Source of the DNA: JAFDVL01 sp043783625
GTDB taxonomy: Bacteria; Acidobacteriota; Blastocatellia; RBC074
Direction of reading: 5' to 3'
NCBI GenBank assembly: GCA_043783625.1
Contig: JAYVZE010000017.1
Location: forward strand, 12,604-76,603
Length of the DNA stretch: 64,000 nucleotides
In this document: piece by piece, positions 35,801 to 44,414 of the stretch
Numbering within the stretch: position 1 is the first letter of the stretch
Layout: the number at the start of each line of letters is the position of its first letter
Notes under the pieces: model-generated
Seen by the model: the letters and a program-made list of their open reading frames with translations, nothing else
Told to the model about the DNA's origin: nothing
Databases searched by the model: none
Translations under genes and position numbers: made by a program

Positions 35801-38800
35801 TTTCGAGCGAAATAATTTGTTGGCGGTTCGTGGCATTGACCTGCTCCGAAGAGAAACCATTGATCGGCTCGCTCCCTGCGCCAAGTAACGGGGAGCGAAG
35901 TTTTTCGACTTCTTCGTGGCTCAGTCCACGAAGTTTTGCGAGAGCTGTAAGGCAATCATTTTCTTCCTGCTTTGTTGCGAAGCTGCCGCGCTCGCAACGT
36001 TGACCGGAAAGTGCTGGAGGAGCTTCGACCGGATTGCCAGCCGCATCTTTGGCAGGTTCTTTGATTGCGACGGGAGAAGTATTAGAGTCAGTCAATCGCA
36101 GCAGGCGTCCCGCTGAGACTTGAATGCCAACTTGTCCACTGGCGGCTGGATTGCCCCATTGGTCAAAGCCTTTGACACGGACAATGGTTGAATCGCGCCC
36201 GCCGGATTGGACTTCTTTTTTATCCGTGACGATTTCCAGACGTGTGACCGGACCGCGTCCCATCACCGATAAATTCTGTGATTGAGCCGGAACTCCGTTT
36301 TGATCAACGGCAGTCACTTTAATTTCATTTGGTCCCGGTTTCAGAACGATACCGACATACACAAAGGTGGCGATTTTATTTTTCTTGTCTACTTCTTTGA
36401 CGCCGATGTTCGTTTCAGGAATACGCTCTCCGTTAACTTCCAGCGCGACCACGTAGTCCATGTGAACCCGCGCTTCGACGCGCAGCGCATTTTCCATAAT
36501 GACTTCTTTGGCTTCCGGCGAAAGAACTTTGATTTCTCCGGCAGCCACAGGTTCGATGTTGTCAGTGGAAATATCCGTATAGGTTCCAGGTGTGCGATAG
36601 CCTCCCTTACCGACATTCATCGCGGCTAATCCGGCGCGGGTTTTCGGGCCGCGGGCGCGACTCAGGACTCCATCCAAAGCACCACCGGAAGCAATGTCAT
36701 TTTTTGAGCTGGCATTTTTTCGAGCCTTGCTCTGACGTGATCCGGCTTTACCTTTGACTTTATTTTCATCCGACTTTTCAGCTTCGGCTGCTTCCGCTGT
36801 CGGTTTGGCCGGAGCACCTGCCACAGGTTTGGCAGGTGCCGCAGGAGCACCCGCAATACCTGGTGCGCCGGGCGCACCCGGAGCACCCGCTGCAACGCCA
36901 GCAAAGACTCCGGTTTCAACGCCGCCTTCAATGTCGGTCACAGCTTCCGTGATGGGGTTGCGCGTTTTTTCCAGCACAAAGTTTTGACGATTCAATCCGC
37001 CGCCGCCAAGTGGAGTGCGAACCAGACGAGTCCAACTGCGATGTGCTTTAAGCTTGCTATCCAGCAAACCATAGCCGCGCGGGACGGTGAATGGATCAAG
37101 GGTCAGCGAGGTTGCACCTTCTTCAATGGAAGGGAAGTTATACATTCCCTTGGAATCAGTGATAACTGAAGTACCATTGTTAAGATACACGCGAACACCC
37201 GCGACAGGGCGATCACATTTTTCGAATAATCCGTTCCCGTTCGTGTCTTCAAAGACGCGCCCGATGATGATCTGACGCATTGAGAACTGCCCCATTCCAA
37301 CTAAGACGGGAGCTTTTACGGCTGGTGTCGTGATGGGATCACCGTTAGGATAAACTCCTGTCGCTACCACCGAATTGACTTGTTCCCCTTGTTTGGCATT
37401 AGCACCGACGCGCAAGCGATAGGTGACGGTGACTCTGCCGCCGCCCGCTAAATCTCCAATATTAAAAACCATCTGATTGTTGGACACAGTCGGCTCGATA
37501 GCAAAGGCAGGTGTGCCATCAACTTGTACCCGCGCTGTACCGGGGACATAGCTAAAAGAGAGCGGTAAAGTGTCTCTCAATTGAACGGCAGTGAATTTCT
37601 GCGCCGTAGAATTTTGTGCTTCGAGACGATACGAAATCATTTCGCCAATTTCTGCTCGCTGCTTATCAGCGACTTTCGTCAACTGCAAGGTAGTTGTCTC
37701 AAACATTGGGATATTCAAAACCACTGCGGCAATATCGAAGAGGGAAACATTTGTATTTGAAAGTTTGAAGCTGCCAGCCTGTGAAATCGGCTGTCCGTCG
37801 GCTGAAATTACATCAACGGTGTAAAGATCAGGATTGGTTGGGCTGGGCTGAATTTTTATTTCAACCAGACGCGAACGATAGCCTTGTGCTGCGACATTGA
37901 CGAAATACGTGACAGGCGCACCGGGGGCACCGACCTGATTGGCTCCCAGGGTAAAACTGAAGTGACCCTGAGCATCAGTCGTGAACGGATTACTATTCGT
38001 CGGGTTCGGATCAAATCCACCTGTCGGAACAGGTAATAAATTCAGTCCATCTTTGTCTGTGGTCAAAGTGACTTTCGCATTGGGGATCGGTACCGAGCCA
38101 TTGCTGTATCCGGCATAAACTGTTCCCACCGGATTAATCACGACTTTGGTTTTTGAGGTTTTTATGGCAGTTCCGATGTTATCGCCAGAGACTTGCGCCG
38201 TATTAATAATCCCCACTCCGGGAATAACGTTGTCATTCAGCTTCGCCTGAAAAGTGACAGAAACAATTTGATCTGGATCAACTTTCGCTAATTTGATCTC
38301 AAGGCGACGACCATTAATAATCTGGCCTTCGTCAGTATCGCTGATATCGGTCAGTGAAGTTGTTCCCAGTTTCAGTGTTCCCGACACATAATCAATTTGA
38401 GCCGGAAGATCATCAGACAATAAAATATTAATCGCTGGAACCTGACCACGATTTCGGAAACTGATGGAATAGGTCACGACACTACCCGCCGTAGAAGTAA
38501 ATTGATCCTTGTTTTCGACTAATTTAATTGGCGGTAAAGAAGGATTAGCGGGGTCCGTAATTCTCGCTGGCTCTCCGGTTTTGCTGATGATGGTTCCGTC
38601 GTCTTTTTGTGGGCCATTGTTGCTGGGCGCGTTTGTTTTGACAGTAATCCCAATCGTGACAGGATCATCTTTAGCGACGTTGCCTGTGTCAATGACGGCG
38701 AGAATTCCAATACATTCACCGGGAGGAATTGTCGGGCTGGCAGTTTGATTCAACGTGATGGCAAGATCCGCTGGAGTTACTGTCCCGCTGCCGTCAATGT

Positions 38801-39182
38801 CCCAATACATCGCAACCAATGAAGAAGGCGTAGAAACTGTACTACGGGTGAGGGTAAAGGTATCAGGCGTATTTCCGATGTTGCAGGCGCGGAACACACG
38901 TGTCACGGTCTCATTTGCTAAAACTACCCCGGAAGATTGTGGATCATCTGGAGTGACAACGATTCCAGTAATCGCCACAACTGTAATTGAGACGATGGGA
39001 GAAGAAATCACAAAGTCTTTGCCGCTTGGATCTTGATAGCTTGCGCGGGCCTGGTTTTTGATGACGACTCCGGCGGAGATGCCACCTGTGACGGGAGTTG
39101 CTTCCTTTTGTGCGATGGCTGAAGTCGCACCGGCTGCAATTAAGACCGCAAAGATGAGGTAGGTGTTAATAAGTCTAAGCAT
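32874..39182 (-). CDS. Giant DUF11/SdrD-B-like protein with C-terminal outer-membrane barrel
   Basis: About 2102 residues. A signal peptide (MLRLINTYLIFAVLIAAGAT) comes first, then DUF11-like modules (about 215-330 and 500-620) around a carboxypeptidase-regulatory-like domain (about 355-470). An SdrD-B-like domain (GRVFEDTNGNGLFEKC, about 640-710), a Pro/Ala/Gly and Lys-rich linker (about 760-860) and an invasin-like Ig segment (VTDKKEVQSGGRDSTIVRVK) follow. The last 900 residues are alternating amphipathic strands with many aromatic ends (for example SYAMFGDFNANQQEYINN), as in an outer-membrane beta-barrel, before a Pro/Ala/Thr tail. It is probably the outer-membrane anchor or hub of the DUF11 block. 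I start at ATG 39182. A similar layout occurs in other DUF11 barrel proteins; its function is unknown. Confidence 0.8.
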   Translation of the reverse strand: MLRLINTYLIFAVLIAAGATSAIAQKEATPVTGGISAGVVIKNQARASYQDPSGKDFVISSPIVSITVVAITGIVVTPDDPQSSGVVLANETVTRVFRACNIGNTPDTFTLTRSTVSTPSSLVAMYWDIDGSGTVTPADLAITLNQTASPTIPPGECIGILAVIDTGNVAKDDPVTIGITVKTNAPSNNGPQKDDGTIISKTGEPARITDPANPSLPPIKLVENKDQFTSTAGSVVTYSISFRNRGQVPAINILLSDDLPAQIDYVSGTLKLGTTSLTDISDTDEGQIINGRRLEIKLAKVDPDQIVSVTFQAKLNDNVIPGVGIINTAQVSGDNIGTAIKTSKTKVVINPVGTVYAGYSNGSVPIPNAKVTLTTDKDGLNLLPVPTGGFDPNPTNSNPFTTDAQGHFSFTLGANQVGAPGAPVTYFVNVAAQGYRSRLVEIKIQPSPTNPDLYTVDVISADGQPISQAGSFKLSNTNVSLFDIAAVVLNIPMFETTTLQLTKVADKQRAEIGEMISYRLEAQNSTAQKFTAVQLRDTLPLSFSYVPGTARVQVDGTPAFAIEPTVSNNQMVFNIGDLAGGGRVTVTYRLRVGANAKQGEQVNSVVATGVYPNGDPITTPAVKAPVLVGMGQFSMRQIIIGRVFEDTNGNGLFEKCDRPVAGVRVYLNNGTSVITDSKGMYNFPSIEEGATSLTLDPFTVPRGYGLLDSKLKAHRSWTRLVRTPLGGGGLNRQNFVLEKTRNPITEAVTDIEGGVETGVFAGVAAGAPGAPGAPGIAGAPAAPAKPVAGAPAKPTAEAAEAEKSDENKVKGKAGSRQSKARKNASSKNDIASGGALDGVLSRARGPKTRAGLAAMNVGKGGYRTPGTYTDISTDNIEPVAAGEIKVLSPEAKEVIMENALRVEARVHMDYVVALEVNGERIPETNIGVKEVDKKNKIATFVYVGIVLKPGPNEIKVTAVDQNGVPAQSQNLSVMGRGPVTRLEIVTDKKEVQSGGRDSTIVRVKGFDQWGNPAASGQVGIQVSAGRLLRLTDSNTSPVAIKEPAKDAAGNPVEAPPALSGQRCERGSFATKQEENDCLTALAKLRGLSHEEVEKLRSPLLGAGSEPINGFSSEQVNATNRQQIISLENGEALVELVGEGQPGNAEIRAFSGELKVQRDIRFTPEMRPQILVGLAEASFGKAAPEVALRGGDKNYNHHVEFFYRTPLIKQAQLTLAYNSYRALTRTAGRDRSFFLDPLDRVYPIFGDSSTRFEDAQSNSKLYARIDKGRSYAMFGDFNANQQEYINNGFTPTPLTNLAENLASSGIGNSIINNFNSVPVFAAQGPQLTGYSRRLTGVKIHLESEGGSSITVTGARPDTAFARDVFPGSSFGLIRLSHTDVLQGTETVMREVRDRRNPDIILQREVLVRSVDYNIDPYLGSIYFMRPLSAFDYALNLVQVVTTYEYRSVAMNSAVYTARGSKNFSRMGLRVGTSFIDQRQENYGSFYLGGVDVEKKIGKSGTFQFEWGMSNGRVASTGSYFGYDGLAGSLNSGNGEHNGNAFRAEYRQPLNFAEAQLQASFGKSDQSFFNPFGSTVSPGSQRGTVALDFKPRPSMQMRLGFTDERNKTATFNNTRQTGSVGLIKSFGDKLRVSLGYDYRTFTDSSGSVLANQANTNADTNGTAGTTTPATANSFAGRSVTSNLVTAGAEYRPTGKLQISVKREQNVGTADPSYPDQTTIAASYQVSSLAKIFFTQRLASQAISAISDLSSTGFAETASRRETAIGVESPLSKYTTMSGRYQINNGINGTDSFAVVGLMNRFPLSKTFSLDAGYERGMHLKGNGQSFNNAMFGASYNPTDSFHSAARYELRDLNGFGNIFTVGAAGKLSASFTTLGRFQYSRTAFQNQNNEMMNGQLAASWRPLESDRAAMLFSYTHRSINQSAVSSFASTRDRDDILAADGLYQPLRRLELYGRYALKFGSNGSANLPLASTMTMLLQGRAELRLAKFFDVAGEVRSLWLSGVSSRRFSAGAEVGFWALSDLRLAGGYNFTRMTENAGYFGGFDSRGLNTRKGFYFVVSSKLSNMFNLFGTSREGLVGNEPIQSPSATTPAATPAPATPAPENK

Positions 39183-39380
39183 AAAATGTGCCGAACCCTT
39201 CTTCTCTAGTTTGTAAATCAATCGTAAGTCAGTAGTTTCAAATCAATGAATTCGGGAACCGGAATTCTGGGTTGCTGAAATAAACGCTTCAGTGTGACGC
39301 TTCGGGTGGCAATCGGGTGGCTGAGATAGATTGCGGAAGCGTACGTGTTTAAGCGAAAGTTTCAAGCTTTGGTTATTAAG

Positions 39381-39418
39381 AGAAAGCAGGTTGGCTCAGG
39401 CGAGCCAACCTGCTTTCT
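39381..39418 (-). terminator. Terminator hairpin of the 514-aa DUF11 gene
   Basis: AGAAAGCAGGTTGGCTC and GAGCCAACCTGCTTTCT pair perfectly over 17 bp with a four-base loop, 15 bases past the minus-strand stop. On the minus strand it is followed by CTTAATAACC, a weak U-tract. Confidence 0.75.
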
Positions 39419-39433
39419 GAGCAATGATCAAAA

Positions 39434-40978
39434 TTAAGGTTTGATCTTACGGGTGAAAGTCAGTGTTCCGACTTTGGTTCCAGCTAATGTTCCAATGCTG
39501 GCAACGTATTTGGCTTGCGCCACTGCACCTGTGCTGGCGCTAACGACCGGCACTACTACCGTTCCATCATTGTTGGCAGCTTCACCTGCCACGTAGTTGG
39601 TGGCTCCGGCCCAGTTATTAGCACCGGCATCACCATCTTCAGTGATGACGACTAATTGCGCAGGAAGATCAACGCTGCCTGATCCTGTCGGAGCAGCCGA
39701 AACGTTGGTGGCAGTCACGGTGTACTGAATGTCAGCGCCTGGAACCGGATCAGTCGCTGCACCAACGCCAGTGGCGTTGACAACGGTAGCTGTTTTCAAG
39801 AGCCTCAGATAACCGGGGAACAGACGATCAATCGTGTTATTGGTAATCAATGGATCCATTACTGAACAGACCGTGATGACGGTGTCATAACCAGCTTCGG
39901 TAACAACTCCGGTAGGAAGTGTGACGCGAACCTTATAGTTCAGACTTGAACCCGCTGCGACCGCCGCAGTGGTGACCATTGGTGTCGCAGTTGGTGCACC
40001 GGCTAAAACAACAGTCGTGTAAGTTGCACCGCCATCAATGCTGATTTCGACGGTTGATCCGGCTGGATAAGTACCAGCACCAGTGGCAGGTTTAATCGTG
40101 AATGTTTCCGGGCCGTTGCCAGAGTTCTTCAAAGTATTATCGAAGACAGTTGGAGTCGTCGGAGCATTTGGATCAACCGCTTTATTGGTGTAATCCGTAT
40201 TCAGGTTCGCTGGCGCAGCACCTGGACCTGTGGCGTTTGGCGCACCATTTGGACCATTCTGAACCATTGGCACGTTGCTGACATTTAGTACTACCGCACC
40301 CTTGGCTTCTTTTTCAGGGCCGGTGATCGTAATGCCTCCCGGTGCGCTGGTCGAAACTTCATGTATCGACGAATCCTTAGTTTGGTTGTCAAACCCAGTG
40401 CCTGTGGTGGTATCGCCGAGTGAAACGGTGAGGGCTGCACCTGCAATGGCGGCTGTGTCAACTGTGACAGTGACGACAACCTTTTTGGTTGCGCCCTGGG
40501 CAATCAATTGATCTACTGCGGCGGCATTGCCCAGGATGTCAATGTCGCCAGCACCAAATGTGCCGTTGCCATCGTTATCAATGAACGCTGAGGCTACGGT
40601 TCCAGGCCCGCTGAGCTGAACACTTGCACCACTTGGCAGGAAGTGAGCGTTGTTCGAGAAGTTGCCCAGATTGTTGACATCGAATGTAAAGGTTGCCGTT
40701 GAACCGGGTGCCGGTGTTGGCGCACCAGTAGCAGGTGCTGTCTGATCCGGTGTGATCGACAAGCCGGCGACATACGCGACAGTGGTGACGACTTCATTCG
40801 ATGTCGTGTTGTACTTTAATGGAGTTAACGGATCGTCTGTATAGGTCGCGGACGCTTTGTTTTTGATTTGTGTTCCGCCAGCGGTTGCAGTTGATTGTGC
40901 AAGTGCGGAAGTAGCTAACGAGGCGAGGACAACAGCGCCGATCAGCACCTTTCCCCAAATATTAATTTTGCTCTTCAT
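39434..40978 (-). CDS. Exported DUF11-type protein (514 aa)
   Basis: A signal peptide (MKSKINIWGKVLIGAVVLAS, cleavage near SALAQ-STA), then Ig-like domains rich in Thr, Ala, Gly and Pro. The mature start GGTQIKNKASATYTDDPLTP parallels the mature start of the giant protein (GVVIKNQARASYQDPSG), so they share an N-terminal module. Further on come VNNLGNFSNNAHFLPSG and VTATNVSAAPTGSGSVDLPA. The C-terminus ends in a strand TLTFTRKIKP, similar in position to the FTVKIR ends of its neighbours. CAGGAG precedes the ATG at ideal spacing. It is probably a surface protein of the same system. Confidence 0.85.
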   Translation of the reverse strand: MKSKINIWGKVLIGAVVLASLATSALAQSTATAGGTQIKNKASATYTDDPLTPLKYNTTSNEVVTTVAYVAGLSITPDQTAPATGAPTPAPGSTATFTFDVNNLGNFSNNAHFLPSGASVQLSGPGTVASAFIDNDGNGTFGAGDIDILGNAAAVDQLIAQGATKKVVVTVTVDTAAIAGAALTVSLGDTTTGTGFDNQTKDSSIHEVSTSAPGGITITGPEKEAKGAVVLNVSNVPMVQNGPNGAPNATGPGAAPANLNTDYTNKAVDPNAPTTPTVFDNTLKNSGNGPETFTIKPATGAGTYPAGSTVEISIDGGATYTTVVLAGAPTATPMVTTAAVAAGSSLNYKVRVTLPTGVVTEAGYDTVITVCSVMDPLITNNTIDRLFPGYLRLLKTATVVNATGVGAATDPVPGADIQYTVTATNVSAAPTGSGSVDLPAQLVVITEDGDAGANNWAGATNYVAGEAANNDGTVVVPVVSASTGAVAQAKYVASIGTLAGTKVGTLTFTRKIKP

Positions 40979-41019
40979 CTATACTCCTGATTGAGTTCTG
41001 AAGTTGATATTTATAGCTA

Positions 41020-41041
41020 GGCGGATTTTTAGTAATCCGCC
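41020..41041. terminator. Short hairpin between two DUF11-block genes
   Basis: GGCGGATT and AATCCGCC pair over 8 bp with a six-base loop, about 100 bases past the stop of the 174-aa gene and 42 bases before the next start. It may be a weak terminator or a leader hairpin. Confidence 0.45.
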
Positions 41042-41137
41042 AGCCTCCTACGGCGAGAAAAGGCACTATCCACAGGGGATGCACCGAAGTAGCGTTGTGA
41101 GAACAACTGCCACTGATTGGGCTTCAAGCCGGGTCAA

Positions 41138-41662
41138 TTACTTGACGCGAACTTTGTATGAAGCCGAAAATTGCTTACCTTCAGTAAGCGGGTCATTCCA
41201 TTCGTAGCGAATCCGGGTGTACATAGAAACGGGTGCTGCTACTTTTTTGGTTGAGCCGTCAGGTTGCTTTTGGTCAATCATTGGCTTTTCATCGAAGGTT
41301 TTACCGTCATCAATGCTGTAAACGATTTTGACACTGCCTTCTGCTTTGGCACTGCTGGCAACGTAGGCTGTCCCGGTCGGAATTTCACCAACGGTTTTGT
41401 AATTTTGGGCGGGAGTCGTTCCCGCATTCATGGAGGTGATCGTCCAGTTCAAAACTTCGCCGGGGTTCAGGTTGCCGGCTTTTTCAACATCGACAGGTTT
41501 GTTTTCGCGGGTCACTGTTCCCAGTAAGGAAATTTTGACATCCGGGCGAACGAGCGTAGCGATGGCGTTAGCAATCGAATTGCGTTGTGCAAAAGCACTG
41601 CCAGCGACAACGAATAACGCGATTAAAGTGATCGAAGATAATTGTGATTTAAGGTTTTTCAT
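41138..41662 (-). CDS. Small exported single-module DUF11-like protein
   Basis: A 174-residue protein with a signal peptide (MKNLKSQLSSITLIALFVVAG, cleavage near AFAQ-RNS). The mature part is a single DUF11-like Ig module (KAGNLNPGEVLNWTITSMNA, GEIPTGTAYVASSA, VKIVYSIDDGKTFDEKP) that ends in a strand with YKVRVK. AAGGA lies before the ATG. It is the first gene of the five-gene minus-strand block and the simplest version of the shared C-terminal fold. Confidence 0.85.
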   Translation of the reverse strand: MKNLKSQLSSITLIALFVVAGSAFAQRNSIANAIATLVRPDVKISLLGTVTRENKPVDVEKAGNLNPGEVLNWTITSMNAGTTPAQNYKTVGEIPTGTAYVASSAKAEGSVKIVYSIDDGKTFDEKPMIDQKQPDGSTKKVAAPVSMYTRIRYEWNDPLTEGKQFSASYKVRVK

Positions 41663-42026
41663 GGGCTTCAGTCCTTGAGGTTGAGTTATAAATTTTCATC
41701 GGCGCATCCGCGTTGGATTTGCCCGTTAGGTGGGGGGCTGACTAGCGCTTGTGCAGTGTTGGCACAGCGGCTCGATATAAGTCTTACAACTTCTGTGCCA
41801 TACTTTTGAGGCAGTCTGTGACGTGGCTAACTTGCCAAATGAATGAATTTGCAGGATTCGAGTGAAATCTGGTCAAATTGCTGAAGTGACGGAATTCGGC
41901 AAAAACGGCTGACAGTAATTGTTGCGGTCAGGCTTTCTCAAAGTTGGAAGTACTCGCCTTTATGAAAGCTTACCCGTATAATCATTTGTTCCTGATAACT
42001 TTGAATTTAATGATGTTTTGCTTCAC
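41663..42026. promoter_or_regulatory. Divergent promoter region between the DUF11 block and lolA
   Basis: About 365 bases between divergent genes. A perfect TATAAT at 41978-41983 (plus strand) suits a lolA promoter, but no good -35 box is seen at the right spacing. The minus-strand promoter for the DUF11 block must lie here but is not evident. Confidence 0.4.
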
Positions 42027-42665
42027 ATGAATTTTTTTCTTTCTTCTATTTTCTGCCTGTTTTTTACTCCGTTTTCTTCTTCCTCAGAACTTGAGGTGCT
42101 GATCCAGAATCTTCAGAATAAATATGCCAGGCTAGCAACTCTCAGTGCTGATTTTACGCAGAGCTATACCGCTCCAAATGTGCGATCTCGTCGTGAGTCC
42201 GGTCGGTTGCAGCTCAAAAAGCCGGGTAAAATGCGATGGGATTATGTCGCGCCAGAGGCGAAGCAATATGTGGCAGATGGAAAATTTGTGTATGAATATC
42301 TTCCTGCTGATCGAATTGTGACGCGCACTTCGGCAAATAATCTGAACGATTGGCGCACTCCGTTTTTATTTTTGCTGGGACGCGGGAATTTACGGCGCGA
42401 TTTTTCCCGGATTGAATTTTCGAGTGAAGCTCCGGTCAGGGCTGGTCATCGTGTGCTGCGACTGATTCCCAAACGAAGCTCAGACATTCTCGAAGTTATC
42501 CTCGAAGTCGAACCCGGAAGCTGGCAATTGTCACGACTGTCATTTCTAAAATCAGGTCAGTCCCGGATAGATTTTTTGCTCAGCAATGTGCAGGAAAATA
42601 TTGCTCTTCCTGAGACAAATTTTTCATTCAAAATACCAGGTGGTGTAACGCTGAAACAGTATTGA
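42027..42665 (+). CDS. lolA: Outer-membrane lipoprotein carrier LolA-like protein
   Basis: A 212-residue periplasmic protein with a signal peptide (MNFFLSSIFCLFFTPFSSSS). LATLSADFTQSYTAPN, SGRLQLKKPGKMRWDY and APEAKQYVADGKFVYEYLP are the LolA beta-sheet hallmarks, followed by LLGRGNLRRDF. LolA ferries lipoproteins from the LolCDE complex to the outer membrane, so this is direct evidence for a diderm cell. I start at ATG 42027. Confidence 0.9.
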   Translation: MNFFLSSIFCLFFTPFSSSSELEVLIQNLQNKYARLATLSADFTQSYTAPNVRSRRESGRLQLKKPGKMRWDYVAPEAKQYVADGKFVYEYLPADRIVTRTSANNLNDWRTPFLFLLGRGNLRRDFSRIEFSSEAPVRAGHRVLRLIPKRSSDILEVILEVEPGSWQLSRLSFLKSGQSRIDFLLSNVQENIALPETNFSFKIPGGVTLKQY

Positions 42666-42681
42666 TAATTCCTTTACTCCT

Positions 42682-43353
42682 ATGATTTCAAAACAAAAAC
42701 TCCATATTTTTTCTGATTTTGACGGGACGATTACGAATACTGATTCGCTGGTTTTTCTGACGCGAATGTTAGGCGCAGGAGAATCCGCCATTATCGAAAT
42801 CGGTCAGCAGCTCCGTGCGAATACAATGACTTTACGCGCAGGAATAAGCGCTGAAATGGGCAGTATTCGTGCCTCTTTTGAGGAAGCCAGAGATTTGCTC
42901 TTGAAGCAGGTTAAGGTTGATCCCGACTTCAAAAAATTTGTCGAATGGTGCGATGAGAGCCAAATCCCCGTGACGGTTTTAAGTGCAGGGTTTCATGAAT
43001 TCATTGATTTGTTTTTGACATCAGAGGAATATCCGACTTTGGAAATTCTGGCGAGCCGGATCAACCCGCAACCAACTGGATGGGAATGTATTTTTCGAGA
43101 TGATTCAGATTACGGCAACGACAAGGCCGCTGCGATTCAGCGGGCGCGAGCCAGCGGCTATCACACGATTTTTCTCGGTGACGGGCTGAGTGATCGCGCT
43201 GCTGCTGAAGTTGCAGATGTTGTTTTTGCGAAGCGATCTTTAGCTGAACATTGCCGGGTGAATTCGATTCCATTTACTGAATTCCAAACGTTTGCTGAAG
43301 TCCTCGCCATACTGGTGCGCCAGCATCTTGCTGGCAAGGCTTTGCGCAGCTAA
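42682..43353 (+). CDS. MtnX-like HAD-IB phosphatase
   Basis: A 223-residue HAD hydrolase. The catalytic motif SDFDGTITNTDS is at residues 11-22, motif II is TVLSAGFHEFID, the Lys is in DKAAAI and motif IV is FLGDGLSDRAAA. The family includes MtnX (2-hydroxy-3-keto-5-methylthiopentenyl-1-phosphate phosphatase of methionine salvage) and phosphoserine-type phosphatases; no other mtn genes are nearby, so the substrate is open. The last dozen residues (VRQHLAGKALRS) are encoded by the left arm and centre of a family B palindrome (43314-43377), so the natural C-terminus may have been replaced. Confidence 0.85.
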   Translation: MISKQKLHIFSDFDGTITNTDSLVFLTRMLGAGESAIIEIGQQLRANTMTLRAGISAEMGSIRASFEEARDLLLKQVKVDPDFKKFVEWCDESQIPVTVLSAGFHEFIDLFLTSEEYPTLEILASRINPQPTGWECIFRDDSDYGNDKAAAIQRARASGYHTIFLGDGLSDRAAAEVADVVFAKRSLAEHCRVNSIPFTEFQTFAEVLAILVRQHLAGKALRS

Positions 43354-43377
43354 GTGCCAGCAAGATGCTGGCGTACC
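43314..43377. repeat. Dispersed palindrome, family B, copy 2
   Basis: GGTGCGCCAGCATCTTGCTG (43314-43333, to 43336) pairs with the sequence ending GATGCTGGCGTACC at 43377, with one mismatch over 23 bases. The left arm and the loop lie within the HAD gene; the stop is just before the right arm. Confidence 0.9.
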
Positions 43378-43385
43378 TGTAATTT

Positions 43386-44123
43386 ATGAACTTAATTATC
43401 AGCTCAGAAACGGAGCAACGGGAATTAGCCGCAAAGCGGGCCGAATTACAAAAGCTTGAAGATGCGTTGGCCGTCTGCGAAACAGAATTGTCGGTCGTGC
43501 AATCGGCGGTGCGGGAATTCGAAATCACGTATCTTGAAACGATTGGTCAAAAGCTTGATGAGCTGGCAGTTATCGAAAAACAAATTCAGATCGTCATGGG
43601 CGAACGCGAAACCGAAGACGATTACACGATCAGTAACGACCTCGAATGTGGACAAACAAAGTTTCATGCTTCGGAAAATTTGAAAAAACTTTACCGCGAA
43701 GTTGCGCGACTTTGTCATCCTGATTTAGCTGGCAATGAAGATGATCGGGAGCTGCGACATCGTTTGATGATTGCGGCGAATCAGGCCTATGAAAATGGCA
43801 GCGAAGAATATTTGCAAGCCATGCTCAGCACTGAAGCCAGCTTCGTTGAACTGGCACGGCAAAGCTTACGCGCCAGTGATTATGCACAGGTGATCCGCGC
43901 GATTCGCATTACGCAGGAGCGTCACACCGAAGTCGCCGCAGAAATTATTCGCGTGAAAAATTCCGAGCTGTACCGCCTGCACCAACGCGCCCTGAAAGCC
44001 GAAGCGATAGGTCATAATTTCCTCCAGGAATTAGTTGAGCAAGTTGAGCGTCAAATCCGCAAAGCGAACAATCGGCTGGCGACTTTAAGCGCGGATTTGG
44101 CAATGATGCGCGCTCCGGTCTAA
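43386..44123 (+). CDS. J-domain (DnaJ-like) coiled-coil protein
   Basis: A 245-residue cytoplasmic protein. Residues 5-85 are a heptad-rich coiled coil. A J-domain core follows (NLKKLYREVARLCHPDLAGN, about residues 97-116) with the diagnostic HPD that stimulates Hsp70 ATPase, then AANQAYENGS. The C-terminal 100 residues are again helical and charged. J proteins with flanking coiled coils are often specialised DnaK partners; the client is unknown. The start lies 9 bases after the family B repeat, and no ribosome-binding site is evident. Confidence 0.8.
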   Translation: MNLIISSETEQRELAAKRAELQKLEDALAVCETELSVVQSAVREFEITYLETIGQKLDELAVIEKQIQIVMGERETEDDYTISNDLECGQTKFHASENLKKLYREVARLCHPDLAGNEDDRELRHRLMIAANQAYENGSEEYLQAMLSTEASFVELARQSLRASDYAQVIRAIRITQERHTEVAAEIIRVKNSELYRLHQRALKAEAIGHNFLQELVEQVERQIRKANNRLATLSADLAMMRAPV

Positions 44124-44195
44124 AATGAAGTACGATTTCGGAATTGGAAAGCCCGTCACTTTTGACTACAATATGATGACAGGAGGAGTAAATTT

Positions 44196-44414
44196 ATGAG
44201 TGCAGTCTTAACACCATCCACCGCACCACGGAAAACCGACGAAGGGTGGATTATTGATACTCCGCATGGCTCAATTGGTGTTTTATATCCGAGTAGAAAC
44301 GGCATCAGTATGGAAATTCTCCCACCGCCTACACCAGAGTTAGTATCTTCAGTTTTAGAAACTTGTGAAGAGTTTCGAGATGCGTTTGACGTGATGAAAA
44401 GGCTTGGAGATTAA
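44196..44414 (+). CDS. Hypothetical small protein (72 aa)
   Basis: A 72-codon ORF with an excellent GGAGGAG nine bases before the ATG. The sequence has a short strand-rich core (DEGWIIDTPHGSIGVLYPSR) and an acidic helical end. No family is recognised. The coupling of its end with the next small ORF and ROK kinase suggests one operon. Confidence 0.6.
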   Translation: MSAVLTPSTAPRKTDEGWIIDTPHGSIGVLYPSRNGISMEILPPPTPELVSSVLETCEEFRDAFDVMKRLGD

